From Actinomycetota bacterium (GTDB lineage: Bacteria > Actinomycetota > Thermoleophilia > Gaiellales > Gaiellaceae): DNA of 64,000 nt. Below the pieces are notes generated by a model. It was not told the origin of the DNA. It was given only the letters and a program-made list of their open reading frames with translations, and ran no database searches. Location: contig PLJC01000026.1 in the NCBI GenBank assembly GCA_003139545.1, positions 62,001 to 126,000 on the forward strand, given 5' to 3'. The position numbers and the translations under genes were made by a program. This document shows, one piece after another, positions 24,860 through 32,928 of the stretch. Within the stretch, counting starts at the first letter, position 1. Every line of letters starts with the position of its first letter.

Positions 24860-24887
24860 ATCGTGGGACTACACACGAACCCACGAT
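24860..24887. promoter_or_regulatory. 8-bp inverted repeat before a secreted-protein gene
   Basis: ATCGTGGG (24860-24867) and CCCACGAT (24880-24887) are perfect inverted repeats separated by 12 nt. The right arm ends just ahead of the AAAGGA ribosome site of the gene at 24903, so it could be an operator or an RNA hairpin affecting initiation. Confidence 0.4.
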
Positions 24888-24902
24888 CAAAGGAATCGGT
24901 TC

Positions 24903-25565
24903 ATGTTCGCCCGGAAACTCACCAGACCCATCGCCGTCGGCGCCGCAGCGCTTGCCCTCGGCGGGGGCGCCTACGGCATCGTCAGCGCGACAGCCAGCAA
25001 CGGCTCGGCCACCGCAACGACAGCCACCACGCAGCCTGGGCCTCGTAGCGGGGGATCCAACGCTCGCTCCGGCCCGGCCGCAGGCGGAACAGTCGGCACG
25101 GTCGACAGCGTGTCGACGTCGAGCTTCACCCTCACGACCCCGGCGGGGCAAAAGGTCACCGTCACGAAGGGGTCCTCGACGACGTCCGTCAAGAAGGGCA
25201 AGAACGTCCTCGTTCTCGGGACGGTCAACGGAACGCGAATCACCGCGAGCAAGGTGATCATGCAGGCGACCAGCGGATCGGCGAAGTCCTCGGCGGCGGG
25301 AGTTGTCCCGTTCCAGCAGGGCGCGCCGTCCACCACAAAGCAGGTCGGCCAGATCCCTGCGAACTACAGTCAGGGGTCGGGCACGATCGTCAGTGGAACG
25401 GCAGCGAACAAAGCGACGGAAGCTGCCTTGGCCGCCTATCCGGGAGGCGTCGTCGACCGGGTTGTGAAGCTGAGCAACGGCGAGTACGAGGTCCACAACA
25501 TCGGCGTCAACTGGCCCCATCACATCTTCGTCAACAAGAACTTCAAGGTGACCGGCGCGGACTAG
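24903..25565 (+). CDS. Secreted DUF5666-like protein with PepSY-like C-terminus
   Basis: A 220-residue exported protein. A signal peptide or membrane anchor covers residues 1-32; a Gly/Ser/Thr-rich linker follows; residues 60-120 (GTVDSVSTSSFTLTTPAGQ and VLVLGTVNGTRITASKV) look like a DUF5666 OB-like domain; the C-terminal block AAYPGGVVDRVVKLSNGEYE resembles PepSY repeats, which bind metals or inhibit proteases. The ATG at 24903 is chosen for its AAAGGA ribosome site and because it begins the hydrophobic signal. Its stop interlocks with the opposing gene as CTAG. Confidence 0.72.
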   Translation: MFARKLTRPIAVGAAALALGGGAYGIVSATASNGSATATTATTQPGPRSGGSNARSGPAAGGTVGTVDSVSTSSFTLTTPAGQKVTVTKGSSTTSVKKGKNVLVLGTVNGTRITASKVIMQATSGSAKSSAAGVVPFQQGAPSTTKQVGQIPANYSQGSGTIVSGTAANKATEAALAAYPGGVVDRVVKLSNGEYEVHNIGVNWPHHIFVNKNFKVTGAD

Positions 25566-26071
25566 TGGTTGTGTAGCGGGAACTGGCACGCGGTCGCCGC
25601 GCGCGTGAACAGCGGCGACTGCGTGTCGAGCGTGGACGGGAACACGAAGATCACGCCGTCGATGTCGGACACCTCCCGAACGCCGCTGCCGAGGCTCGAC
25701 GGAACCGAGGTCCCCGGGTCAGGGAAGTTGGGAATGCCGTGCCGGCGCATGCACTCCGCGGCCTTCACCATCTGCGCGAGCCATTGTGTCGTCGGGTGCG
25801 TCTGCAGGCCGGGGGCGAGTCCGCCGCTCGGCTGGAATTTCGCGCACTTCGCGCTGGCCGTCCTGAATGTGGGCGACGAGGGATCGACTCCGCTGCTCAC
25901 GCGAAAGAGGAAGCCCCCCGAGCTCGGGTCCGGGAAGTTGGGCTCGCCGTTGGCCCGCATGCAGGCGGCGTACTTCAGCAACCTCTGCTGCAGCTGCTGC
26001 GTCGCTTCACAGCGTACACCCGCACGAGCCCAGTCGCGGCCTTCGCTAGAAATGGCAGTCTTCTCGCTCAT
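25562..26071 (-). pseudogene. 5-prime-truncated Cys-Met-Arg repeat (lipo)protein fragment
   Basis: An open frame of 169 codons with two copies of a repeat, YAACMRANGEPNFPDP and AAECMRRHGIPNFPDP, spaced by about 74 residues. This repeat is common in secreted lipoproteins of Thermoleophilia and other actinobacteria, which normally begin with a signal peptide and lipobox. None is present here: the frame begins MSEKTAISSEG and reaches the repeat without a hydrophobic stretch. The start shares the palindrome CATG with the divergent plus-strand gene. It is most simply the C-terminal remnant of a lipoprotein gene; it may still be translated. Confidence 0.55.
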
Positions 26072-26498
26072 GTCCCGTCGCCTGCTTGTCATCGTGACAA
26101 CCGAAGTCTCGGACGCAACGTTGAGTGACTTCGTTCGACACCGCGGCGGCGATGGTGCCGAGCTCTGGATCGTGGCTCCCGCGTCAGACATCTCTCGGCT
26201 CGACTGGCTGACGAACGCCGAGGACGATGCTCGTGCAGATGCTGGCTCCCTCGCGGACAAGACCGCCGCGGCGGCCCCGACCTCGGATGTGCAAGCCCGG
26301 GTCGGCGATTCCGATCCGGTGAAGGCGATCGAAGACGCGTTACGGGAGTTCCCGGCCGACGAGATAGTGGTCATCGCTCGCCCGGATGACGACGCCTCGT
26401 GGCTGGTGACAGGAAGCGGGGAGACAGCCCAGACCCGATTCCGCCTCCCGGTTCGCCTCGTGACGGTTGCCGAAGATGGCTCCATCACAGAAGACTGA
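26070..26498 (+). CDS. Universal-stress-like protein of unknown function
   Basis: A 142-residue protein with alternating strands and helices: RRLLVIVTTEVSDATLSDFV at the N-terminus, ELWIVAPA at about 32, GDSDPVKAIEDALREFPADE at about 78 and IVVIARPDDDASW after it. This layout matches short HUP/universal-stress-like proteins found in actinobacteria, without the ATP-binding GxxGxxGS motif. The ATG overlaps the opposing open frame's ATG within CATG. Function unknown. Confidence 0.65.
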   Translation: MSRRLLVIVTTEVSDATLSDFVRHRGGDGAELWIVAPASDISRLDWLTNAEDDARADAGSLADKTAAAAPTSDVQARVGDSDPVKAIEDALREFPADEIVVIARPDDDASWLVTGSGETAQTRFRLPVRLVTVAEDGSITED

Positions 26499-26583
26499 AC
26501 GCGCTTCCATGGCAATGTGCCTCACGCCCCGGGACACGACCGGCCTTGGCCCTGTGATGCGGCGAGACCCCGAACCCGATCGC

Positions 26584-27018
26584 TCAGGCGTCGACCACTA
26601 GTCGCTGCAGCACCGCGTCAACGCGCGCGAAGCCGCCCTTCGCTCCTTCCTCGACGCCGTACTGCATCGTCGTGTCGCGCTCCTCGGTCGTCGCGAAGCG
26701 CATCGTCTGCGTCAGCTTCGTCCGGTCGCCCAGATCCTCGAACTCGAGCGTCTGCAGATGGTTCATGAAGGTCTGCACGAGACGCTCGGGCGCGTCGACC
26801 TCGCGGAACTCGCCCTCGACGACGCCGAACGCGGTGCGGAAGCGGTACGTGCCGCCGGCACGGACGTCCATCTCCTCGACGACCGTTCCGTCCCCCCACC
26901 ACTCCGGGATCAGCTTCGGGTCGGTCCAGACGGAGTAGACGTGCGCGCGCGGTGCGTCGAAGATCCGCTCGACGCGGATCTCGAGCTCGTTCGGAGTGGT
27001 CACGGTGGTCTCGTTCAT
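26584..27018 (-). CDS. SRPBCC (AHSA1/CalC-like) protein
   Basis: A 144-residue START-like protein. The opening ELEIRVERIFDAPRAHVYS, the block WTDPKLIPEWWG and the C-terminal DAVLQRL helix are typical of AHSA1-domain proteins that bind a hydrophobic ligand. It is the last gene of an ArsR-DUF1801-SRPBCC operon, a widespread actinobacterial combination; the start touches the upstream stop. Confidence 0.9.
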   Translation of the reverse strand: MNETTVTTPNELEIRVERIFDAPRAHVYSVWTDPKLIPEWWGDGTVVEEMDVRAGGTYRFRTAFGVVEGEFREVDAPERLVQTFMNHLQTLEFEDLGDRTKLTQTMRFATTEERDTTMQYGVEEGAKGGFARVDAVLQRLVVDA

Positions 27019-27437
27019 CAGCGCACCGCCTTCTTCACGAGCGCGCGGATCTTCGCCTCGTCGGCTGCGACCAGCTTCGGGAGCGCGAAGGCGATGGGCC
27101 ACATGGAGCCTTCGTCGAGCTTCGCGGCCTCGTTGAAGCCGAGCATCGAGTACCGCTCCTTGAACTTCCCCGCGTCGCGGAAGTAGCAGACGACCTTGCC
27201 GTCCTTGTTCGCATACGCCGGCATCCCGTACCAGGTCTTCGGCGTGAGATCTGGAGCGGCGGCCTTGACGAGCTCGTGGACCCGCTTGGCGATGGCGCGG
27301 TCGGGCGGCGCCATCTTGGCGATTGCGGCGCGCACGGCGCTTTCCCCGTCCTCGTTGGCCTTCAGCTCTTTGGCCCGCGCCCTCATCGCCGCCTTTTCCT
27401 CGGCGCTGAATCCTTCCTTCTTCTTCGTGGGGCTCAT
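27018..27437 (-). CDS. DUF1801 (YdhG-like) protein
   Basis: A 139-residue protein. After a Lys-rich N-terminus, residues 45-135 carry the DUF1801 fold with the [13 protein letters not shown] block and [10 protein letters not shown] near the end, as in YdhG/YjbR-like proteins. No enzymatic activity is established for the family. It lies between and overlaps the ArsR regulator (4 nt) and the SRPBCC gene (1 nt), so the three are co-translated. Confidence 0.88.
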   Translation of the reverse strand: MSPTKKKEGFSAEEKAAMRARAKELKANEDGESAVRAAIAKMAPPDRAIAKRVHELVKAAAPDLTPKTWYGMPAYANKDGKVVCYFRDAGKFKERYSMLGFNEAAKLDEGSMWPIAFALPKLVAADEAKIRALVKKAVR

Positions 27438-27754
27438 CGGTCTCCTTTTGTCCGTTCGACAACCTGCGCGAAGCGGTCGAGTCGCTGCAGCCACGTGCTG
27501 ATGCCCTCGAAGGCGTACGGCGCGAGCATGCACCTGCGAACGCGGCCGACCTTCTCTGTCGTCACGAGCTCCGCCTCCTCGAGCAGCCGGATGTGCTTCT
27601 TCATCCCCGTCAGCGACATGCCGAAGGGCTCGGCGAGCTCACTGATGGTCGCTCGGCCGGAACCGAGCCGTTCGAGGACGGCGCGGCGGGTCGGGTCGGC
27701 GAGGGCTGCGAACGCAAGGTCGACCGTCGATGAATGCTGAACCACCTGGTTCAC
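27434..27754 (-). CDS. ArsR-family helix-turn-helix repressor
   Basis: A 106-residue winged-helix regulator: [16 protein letters not shown], then [19 protein letters not shown] recognition region and [11 protein letters not shown] wing. It lacks the metal-binding cysteine box of ArsR/SmtB, as usual for the SRPBCC-linked subgroup. GTG start at 27754. Its first codons (MNQVVQ) form a palindrome suited to be its own operator. It heads the DUF1801-SRPBCC operon and is divergent from the flavoprotein gene. Confidence 0.92.
   Translation of the reverse strand: MNQVVQHSSTVDLAFAALADPTRRAVLERLGSGRATISELAEPFGMSLTGMKKHIRLLEEAELVTTEKVGRVRRCMLAPYAFEGISTWLQRLDRFAQVVERTKGDR
27738..27753. promoter_or_regulatory. 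Palindromic operator within the ArsR start codons
   Basis: TGAACCA-CC-TGGTTCA is a perfect 7+2+7 inverted repeat that overlaps the GTG start and the codons for Asn-Gln-Val-Val of the ArsR gene and lies 12 bp before the -10 box of the divergent flavoprotein. One repressor dimer could control both directions. Confidence 0.6.
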
Positions 27755-27765
27755 TATAGCATGGC

Positions 27766-27771
27766 TAAGCT
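27766..27771 (+). promoter_or_regulatory. Leaderless -10 box TAAGCT
   Basis: TAAGCT stands 6 nt before the GTG at 27778, placing the transcript start at the start codon of the flavoprotein. Confidence 0.45.
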
Positions 27772-27777
27772 CGCGGA

Positions 27778-29385
27778 GTGGCAGCTCCCGCCAGCCCGAC
27801 GTTGTCTCCGACGCAGCTCGAAAGTCTCGCCAAGATCGGCGTCGAGCGGACTGCGGCTGTCGGCCACGTGCTCTACGAGGTGGGTGACCGGACCTACCCG
27901 TTCATCGCGATCCTCGAGGGCGAGGTGGCGATTCTCGATGCCGCCGGCAATGAGATCGTCAGGCACGGCCCGTCGGGCTTTCTGGGCGAGATGAACCTCC
28001 TGACCGGGCAGACCGTCTTCGTGACGGCGGTGGTCACGGAGCCCGTGCGTTACATCGAGGTCGAGCGCGAAGCACTGCGACCGCTGCTCTTCGACGACGG
28101 CCTCCTGAGCGACCTCCTGCTGTCGACCTTCATCGCCCGCCGGGAGGCGCTCCAGCAGGTCGAGGGCATCGGCTTCGAGGTCATCGGCCCGCATACGTCG
28201 GCAGCGACGATGCGGATCGTCGAGTTCGCTCGCAGCAATCGCGTGCCCTTCACCTGGCACGACCCGGAGCGGGCAGGCGAGGAAACCACCGCTGCGCTGA
28301 TCGAAGGCCTGGACGCCGCCGACCTGCCGCTCGTGCAATTGCCCGGAGGCCTCGAGTTGCGCGGCCCGTCGCCCGGGCAGCTCTTTCGCGCCCTCGGAAT
28401 CGGCCTCGAGCTCGCGCCCCGCGAGGAGGTCGATCTCATCGTCATCGGCGGCGGCCCCGCAGGCCTGGGCGCGGCGGTCTATGGGGCCTCCGAAGGTCTG
28501 GAGACGCTCGTGGTCGAGAGCACTGCGCTCGGCGGGCAGGCAGGCTCGTCCCGGCGGATCGAGAACTACCTCGGGTTCCCGGCAGGGATCAGCGGCTCGG
28601 AGCTGACCAGCCGCGCGGTCACGCAAGCGCGCAAGTTCAACGCGCGCACCGCGACGCCTTACCGCGCCCTGTCACTCGAGCGGGCCAACGGCGGCTACGT
28701 GGTCCGGCTCGAAGAGGATCACGAGATCGCGGCACCCACCGTGCTGCTCGCGACCGGGGCGCAATACCGGCGCCTCCCCGTCGACGCGCTCTCCGAGTAC
28801 GAAGGGATGAGCGTCTTCTACGCCGCGGGGCCGCCCGAGGCACAACTCTGCGGCGCGGCGCGCGTCGGTGTGATTGGCGGCGGCAACTCCGCCGGACAGG
28901 CCGCCGTCTGGCTCGCCCGTGGCGGCGCGCTCGTGACCCTGCTTCATCGCCGCGCCGACCTGCGCGAGACGATGTCGGACTACCTCGTGCGAGAGCTCGA
29001 GCGCTATGGCGTCGCGGTTCGCGATCGCAGCGAAGTCGCCGCCCTGCACGGCGACGAAGGCCAACTCGAAGCGGTCACCCTCGAGAGCGGCGAGCGGCTG
29101 CCCTTCTCGTTCCTCTTCTGTTTCCTGGGCGCGCTGCCGTGCACCGAATGGCTCGGCGACATGGTCGCCCGTGACGAAAAGGGCTTCATCCTCACCGGCG
29201 CCGCCGCAGGCGCGGAAACGCTCCTGGAGACGAGCCTGCCTGGGGTCTTCGCCGCGGGCGACGTGCGTTCGGGCTCGACCAAGCGCTGCGCGACGGCCGT
29301 CGGCGAAGGAGCGATGGCCGTGCAGTTCGTCCACGGACATCTGCAGGCCCAGCGACGAACAACTGTAGATAGCGGTATCGGCTAA
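27778..29385 (+). CDS. Cyclic-nucleotide-binding-domain flavoprotein, thioredoxin-reductase-like, lacking CxxC
   Basis: A 535-residue fusion. Residues about 10-125 form a cAMP/CRP-type effector domain (SGFLGEMNLLTGQ phosphate-binding cassette); 130-210 resemble a glutaredoxin-like module without a cysteine pair; 218-525 are a thioredoxin-reductase-like pyridine nucleotide-disulfide flavoprotein with FAD motif VIGGGPAGLG (222-231), NADPH motif VIGGGNSAGQ (365-374) and late FAD motif VFAAGDVR. Where thioredoxin reductase has its CxxC, this protein reads FYAAGPPEAQLC, so the active disulfide is missing. It is probably an NADPH-flavin reductase gated by a nucleotide. It faces a hybrid histidine kinase. 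Confidence 0.88.
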   Translation: MAAPASPTLSPTQLESLAKIGVERTAAVGHVLYEVGDRTYPFIAILEGEVAILDAAGNEIVRHGPSGFLGEMNLLTGQTVFVTAVVTEPVRYIEVEREALRPLLFDDGLLSDLLLSTFIARREALQQVEGIGFEVIGPHTSAATMRIVEFARSNRVPFTWHDPERAGEETTAALIEGLDAADLPLVQLPGGLELRGPSPGQLFRALGIGLELAPREEVDLIVIGGGPAGLGAAVYGASEGLETLVVESTALGGQAGSSRRIENYLGFPAGISGSELTSRAVTQARKFNARTATPYRALSLERANGGYVVRLEEDHEIAAPTVLLATGAQYRRLPVDALSEYEGMSVFYAAGPPEAQLCGAARVGVIGGGNSAGQAAVWLARGGALVTLLHRRADLRETMSDYLVRELERYGVAVRDRSEVAALHGDEGQLEAVTLESGERLPFSFLFCFLGALPCTEWLGDMVARDEKGFILTGAAAGAETLLETSLPGVFAAGDVRSGSTKRCATAVGEGAMAVQFVHGHLQAQRRTTVDSGIG

Positions 29386-31286
29386 CCGTCGATGGTCTCG
29401 CGCACCTTGCGGGCGAGAGCGTCCGGAAGGTAGGGCTTCTCGATGAACGCTGTCCGCGCCTCGGCGATTCCATGGCGCAGGACCGTGTCGGAGGGGTAGC
29501 CGGACGTGAAGAGCACCTTCAGGTTGGAACACATCGCTACCAGGAGGTCTGCAAGCTCGCGTCCGTTCATCCGCGGCATGACGACGTCAGTCATGAGCAG
29601 GTCGATCCGTGCGTCAGCCTGCTCGGCGATTTGGATTGCCTGCGCGCCGCCGCCGGCGACCAGCACGGTGTACCCGTACGACTCGAGCGTATTCGTGACG
29701 AGCGAACGGACAACCTCCGTGTCGTCGACGAGCAAGATCGTTTCGCTGCCCCTGAGCGACGGCAAATCGCGCGATGCTGTCCTGGGGGTCACGTGCGCGT
29801 CCGTGACCGGGAAATAGAGCTTGAAGGTCGTCCCCATCCCCGGCTCGCTGTAGAACCAGATATGGCCGCCGCTCTGCTTCACCAGGCCGTACACCGTCGC
29901 CAACCCGAGGCCCGTGCCTTCGTCCTTCGTCGTAAAGAAGGGGTCGAACACCCGGCTCTGGGTCTCCTTGTCCATTCCTGTGCCGGAGTCGGATATCTGC
30001 AAGAGGACGTACGAGCCAGGTGTGACTTCATCGTGGCTATGCAAAGACTCCCCATCGAGCTCGACGCCGGCGGTGCGGATCCTGAGCGTGCCGCCGCCTT
30101 CGCTCATCGCGTCCCTGGCGTTGAGGGCGAGGTTCATGACCGCCTGTGCGATTTGGCCGCTATCGACGAGAACCGTCCCGATCGTCGGTTCGAGCTCCGA
30201 TTCGATCTGGACACTTCCACCGATCGAGCGCTGCAACAGCGTGAGCGTCTCCGCAACGACCGCGTTGAGGTCGGTGACCTCCGGTCGAAGGACCTGCTGC
30301 CGGCTGAATGCGAGCAGCTGACGCGTGAACTCGCCCGCTCGCTCTGCGGCGCTATCGATCTGCATCGCGCTGTCGCGTTGCTCCTCGTCGCTCAACTGTC
30401 CCAGCAAGATGGAGCTGTAGCCGCGAATCACGAGGAGAAGGTTGTTGAAGTCGTGAGCGATGCCGCCGGCCAGCCGGCCGATCGCCTCCATCTTCTGACC
30501 CTGCCGTAGCTGTTCTTCCAGCCCACGCTGGGCAGTCATGTCCTGGGCGAGGACAAGACCGGCCTCGCGTCCCTCGAACTCGATCGCATCCGAAGTCACG
30601 AGAACCTCCACGAAGGTGCCGTTCTTCCGCCGGTGCCGCGACACACTGGCTTCGCGTCCCTCGCGGAGCGCCGTCTCGTCCTCGGGCCCGAGGATCTTCT
30701 CGATCGTCATGGAGAGGAACTCCTCGCGCGAGTAGCCATACGAAGCGATTGCCGCCTCGTTGACGCGCAGGAAGCGGAGCGTCGACAAGTCGTAGAGCCA
30801 CATCGGAGCCGGGTGGCGCTCGAACAGGGCGCGGTAACTGTCCTCCGACCGATGAAGCGCCTCGACGCCTCGGACTCGCTCGTTGATGTCGCGCGCGATC
30901 GTGGAGGCACCGACGATCGCACCGGACGCATCCTTGACGCCGGAGATCGTCAACCAGACGTCGATCACCTTGCCGTCCTTGCGAGCCCGACCGGTCTCGT
31001 ACTGCTCCACCCGGTCGCCCGCCTGGACCTGCGCAAGGATCCCCGGCACGTCGCCACGGAGCGCGTCCGGCACCAGCATCTCGATCGACCGGCCGATCGC
31101 CTCGGTCGCCGAATAGCCGTAGATGCGTACCGCCGCCGGGTTCCAACTCGTGATCGTCCCGTCGAGCGTGTTTCCGATGATCGCGTCGTCCGAGGACTCC
31201 ACGATCGCCGCGATCTGACGGAGATGCACCTCTTCGAGCTCCCGCTCGGACAAGTCGCGTCTCATCGACACTGCGGCATCGTTCAC
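29382..31286 (-). CDS. Soluble hybrid histidine kinase (PAS-PAS-HK-REC)
   Basis: A 634-residue cytosolic hybrid kinase. Two PAS domains occupy about 20-145 (SSDDAIIGNTLDGTITSWNP) and 150-275; a HisKA domain follows with His in GGIAHDFNNLL; the HATPase domain has GTGMD and GTGLGLATV; a receiver domain at about 515-634 has acidic VDD, the phospho-acceptor Asp in LLMTDVVMP and Lys in IEKPYLP. The GTG at 31286 is preferred because GGAGG lies about 10 nt upstream; an ATG at 31265 is the alternative. No transmembrane segment. Its stop interlocks with the convergent flavoprotein, suggesting related redox or light/oxygen signalling (inference). Confidence 0.9.
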   Translation of the reverse strand: MNDAAVSMRRDLSERELEEVHLRQIAAIVESSDDAIIGNTLDGTITSWNPAAVRIYGYSATEAIGRSIEMLVPDALRGDVPGILAQVQAGDRVEQYETGRARKDGKVIDVWLTISGVKDASGAIVGASTIARDINERVRGVEALHRSEDSYRALFERHPAPMWLYDLSTLRFLRVNEAAIASYGYSREEFLSMTIEKILGPEDETALREGREASVSRHRRKNGTFVEVLVTSDAIEFEGREAGLVLAQDMTAQRGLEEQLRQGQKMEAIGRLAGGIAHDFNNLLLVIRGYSSILLGQLSDEEQRDSAMQIDSAAERAGEFTRQLLAFSRQQVLRPEVTDLNAVVAETLTLLQRSIGGSVQIESELEPTIGTVLVDSGQIAQAVMNLALNARDAMSEGGGTLRIRTAGVELDGESLHSHDEVTPGSYVLLQISDSGTGMDKETQSRVFDPFFTTKDEGTGLGLATVYGLVKQSGGHIWFYSEPGMGTTFKLYFPVTDAHVTPRTASRDLPSLRGSETILLVDDTEVVRSLVTNTLESYGYTVLVAGGGAQAIQIAEQADARIDLLMTDVVMPRMNGRELADLLVAMCSNLKVLFTSGYPSDTVLRHGIAEARTAFIEKPYLPDALARKVRETIDG

Positions 31287-31415
31287 GTCGCCGCCCCCTC
31301 CACACCACAGACTTCCGTGTCCACCACAGCTGGCCGAATCGCGAGGCGGCACAGGCAGGTGGTCTGAACTCACCCTACCCCCGATCGTCCAAACGTCAAC
31401 ACTCATTTGGGTCTA

Positions 31416-31421
31416 TAGCCT
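31416..31421 (+). promoter_or_regulatory. Leaderless -10 box TAGCCT
   Basis: TAGCCT stands 6 nt before the GTG at 31428. A very similar stretch occurs before the gene at 34165. Confidence 0.5.
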
Positions 31422-31427
31422 GGCCGG

Positions 31428-32477
31428 GTGCCCGACCTCAGGTTCCGGCGGCCCGCCCGCAGCTACGACCTCCACCAGCACCTGACGATGCTTTTCGTCT
31501 GCGCGGTCGCGACCGTGATCTTCACGCGCGGCTTTCTGGCTGCGACCGGCTACCCGCAGGTCGGCGGCTCGAAGTTGCACATCGCGCACGTGCTCTGGGG
31601 CGGCCTGCTGCTCTTGACTGCGCTGCTCGCGACGCTCGCCTTCCTCAGCCCGGCCGCAAAGCCGATCGCCTCGGTGTTGGGCGGTGTCGGCTTCGGCCTC
31701 TTCATCGACGAGGTCGGCAAGTTCGTCACGAAGGACGTGAACTACTTCTACCGGCCGGCGATCGCGATCATCTACGTCTGCTTCGTCGTCCTGTTCGGAG
31801 TGATCCGCTGGTTGTCGCGCCGCCGCTTCAGCGCGCAGGAGGCGACACTGAGTGGGCTCGACGCGCTGCAGCGAGCGGCCGTTGGCGCTCTCAGCGCGGA
31901 GCGGCGTACGCACATCCTCAACCTGATGGCCAGCACGGGGGCCGACAGCCCGCTCGCGCAGAGCGTGCGCGAGCTGCTCGTGCGGAGCGCGAGCGAGCCC
32001 GAGCTCCACCCAACGTTGGCGCACCGCCTCTCGAAGTGGCTGGAACGGCTCTGGGTTCCGCTCACCGAGCACCGCCTGTTCCGCCAGGGCGTGTTCGCCC
32101 TCCTGTGCGTCGCGGCCGCGATCTCGGCCGGAGAGGCCGGCTGGCTGCTCCGCGACGGGCTCGGCCACCTTTCCTTCAGCCAACGTGCGTTCACGCTGAC
32201 GACGGTCGTCGCCGACCTCGCGCTCCTCGTCGGCGCCATCAGCCTCTCCAGGTCGCTGCTCTCGGCGCTGCACTGGTACGACCACGCCGTCCTGCTCGAG
32301 ATCACCGTCGGGCAGATCTTCCTCTACACCTCCGAGCAGCTCGCAGCGACGCTCAACCTCGTCGCCCTCCTGATCGTCTGGAGCCTCATCCGCTGGACGA
32401 TCCAGTTCGAGACCGCAAAGCAGTTGACGCGCCCCGCGGTGGTCGCGCGAGGAGCTTCCGCGAACGAGGCGAACTGA
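31428..32477 (+). CDS. Integral membrane protein of unknown function
   Basis: A 349-residue protein with about eight hydrophobic segments in two groups (residues 18-125 and 215-330), separated by an amphipathic cytosolic region of about 80 residues containing ALQRAAVGALSAERR. The segment GGVGFGLFIDEVGKFVT, with conserved acidic residues inside a membrane helix, is distinctive. No family was recognised. It is followed by the ParB-like and aquaporin genes on the same strand. Confidence 0.7.
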   Translation: MPDLRFRRPARSYDLHQHLTMLFVCAVATVIFTRGFLAATGYPQVGGSKLHIAHVLWGGLLLLTALLATLAFLSPAAKPIASVLGGVGFGLFIDEVGKFVTKDVNYFYRPAIAIIYVCFVVLFGVIRWLSRRRFSAQEATLSGLDALQRAAVGALSAERRTHILNLMASTGADSPLAQSVRELLVRSASEPELHPTLAHRLSKWLERLWVPLTEHRLFRQGVFALLCVAAAISAGEAGWLLRDGLGHLSFSQRAFTLTTVVADLALLVGAISLSRSLLSALHWYDHAVLLEITVGQIFLYTSEQLAATLNLVALLIVWSLIRWTIQFETAKQLTRPAVVARGASANEAN

Positions 32478-32514
32478 GAGGGGCGAGCAGGCAGCGTCGC
32501 CGAAGGAGTCGATC

Positions 32515-32928
32515 GTGCCCAAGAAGAAAGTGTCGGCGTCCAAGAAGGGCGGCAGGCCCGAGCACTGGAAGGACGAGCCTGACGAGCACGACTTCCCGGC
32601 GGCCGCGGACTATCTGACCCTGGTCGTCTCGGAGCAGACCGCAGCGCTGCTCGTCGACGGATTGAAGGGCGTCGAGAAGATCGACCGCAAGGCGAAGGAC
32701 CTGCTGCGCGCCAGCCGGCTGACACTCCTTCCGCGCGACAACCCCCATGTCGCCGCGGATCTGAAGAAAGTGTCCGGCGGCGAGCGGCTCTCGCCCGTCC
32801 TGCTCGTCCGCGGCCAGGCGAAGAAGGGCCTCCCACTCCTGATCGCGGACGGCTACCACCGCATCTGCGCGAGCTACCACCTCGACGAGGACGCGGACAT
32901 CCCCTGTCGCCTGGTCGAGCTGGCGTGA
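32515..32928 (+). CDS. ParB/sulfiredoxin-like small protein
   Basis: A 137-residue basic protein. The C-terminal block LLIADGYHRICASYHLDE near residue 105 is the DGxHR signature of ParB-like nuclease/CTPase folds; the preceding DLKKVSGGERLSPVLLVRG fits the N-terminal strand-helix. It has no helix-turn-helix and so is not a plasmid-partition ParB; stand-alone members are often kinases or nucleases of unknown role. GTG start with AAGGAG 9 nt upstream. It overlaps the aquaporin gene by 4 nt, so the two are translationally coupled. Confidence 0.65.
   Translation: MPKKKVSASKKGGRPEHWKDEPDEHDFPAAADYLTLVVSEQTAALLVDGLKGVEKIDRKAKDLLRASRLTLLPRDNPHVAADLKKVSGGERLSPVLLVRGQAKKGLPLLIADGYHRICASYHLDEDADIPCRLVELA

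Noticed and set aside
27778..29385. A classical thioredoxin reductase call (trxB)
   Set aside because: The CxxC active site is absent and an extra N-terminal nucleotide-binding domain is present.
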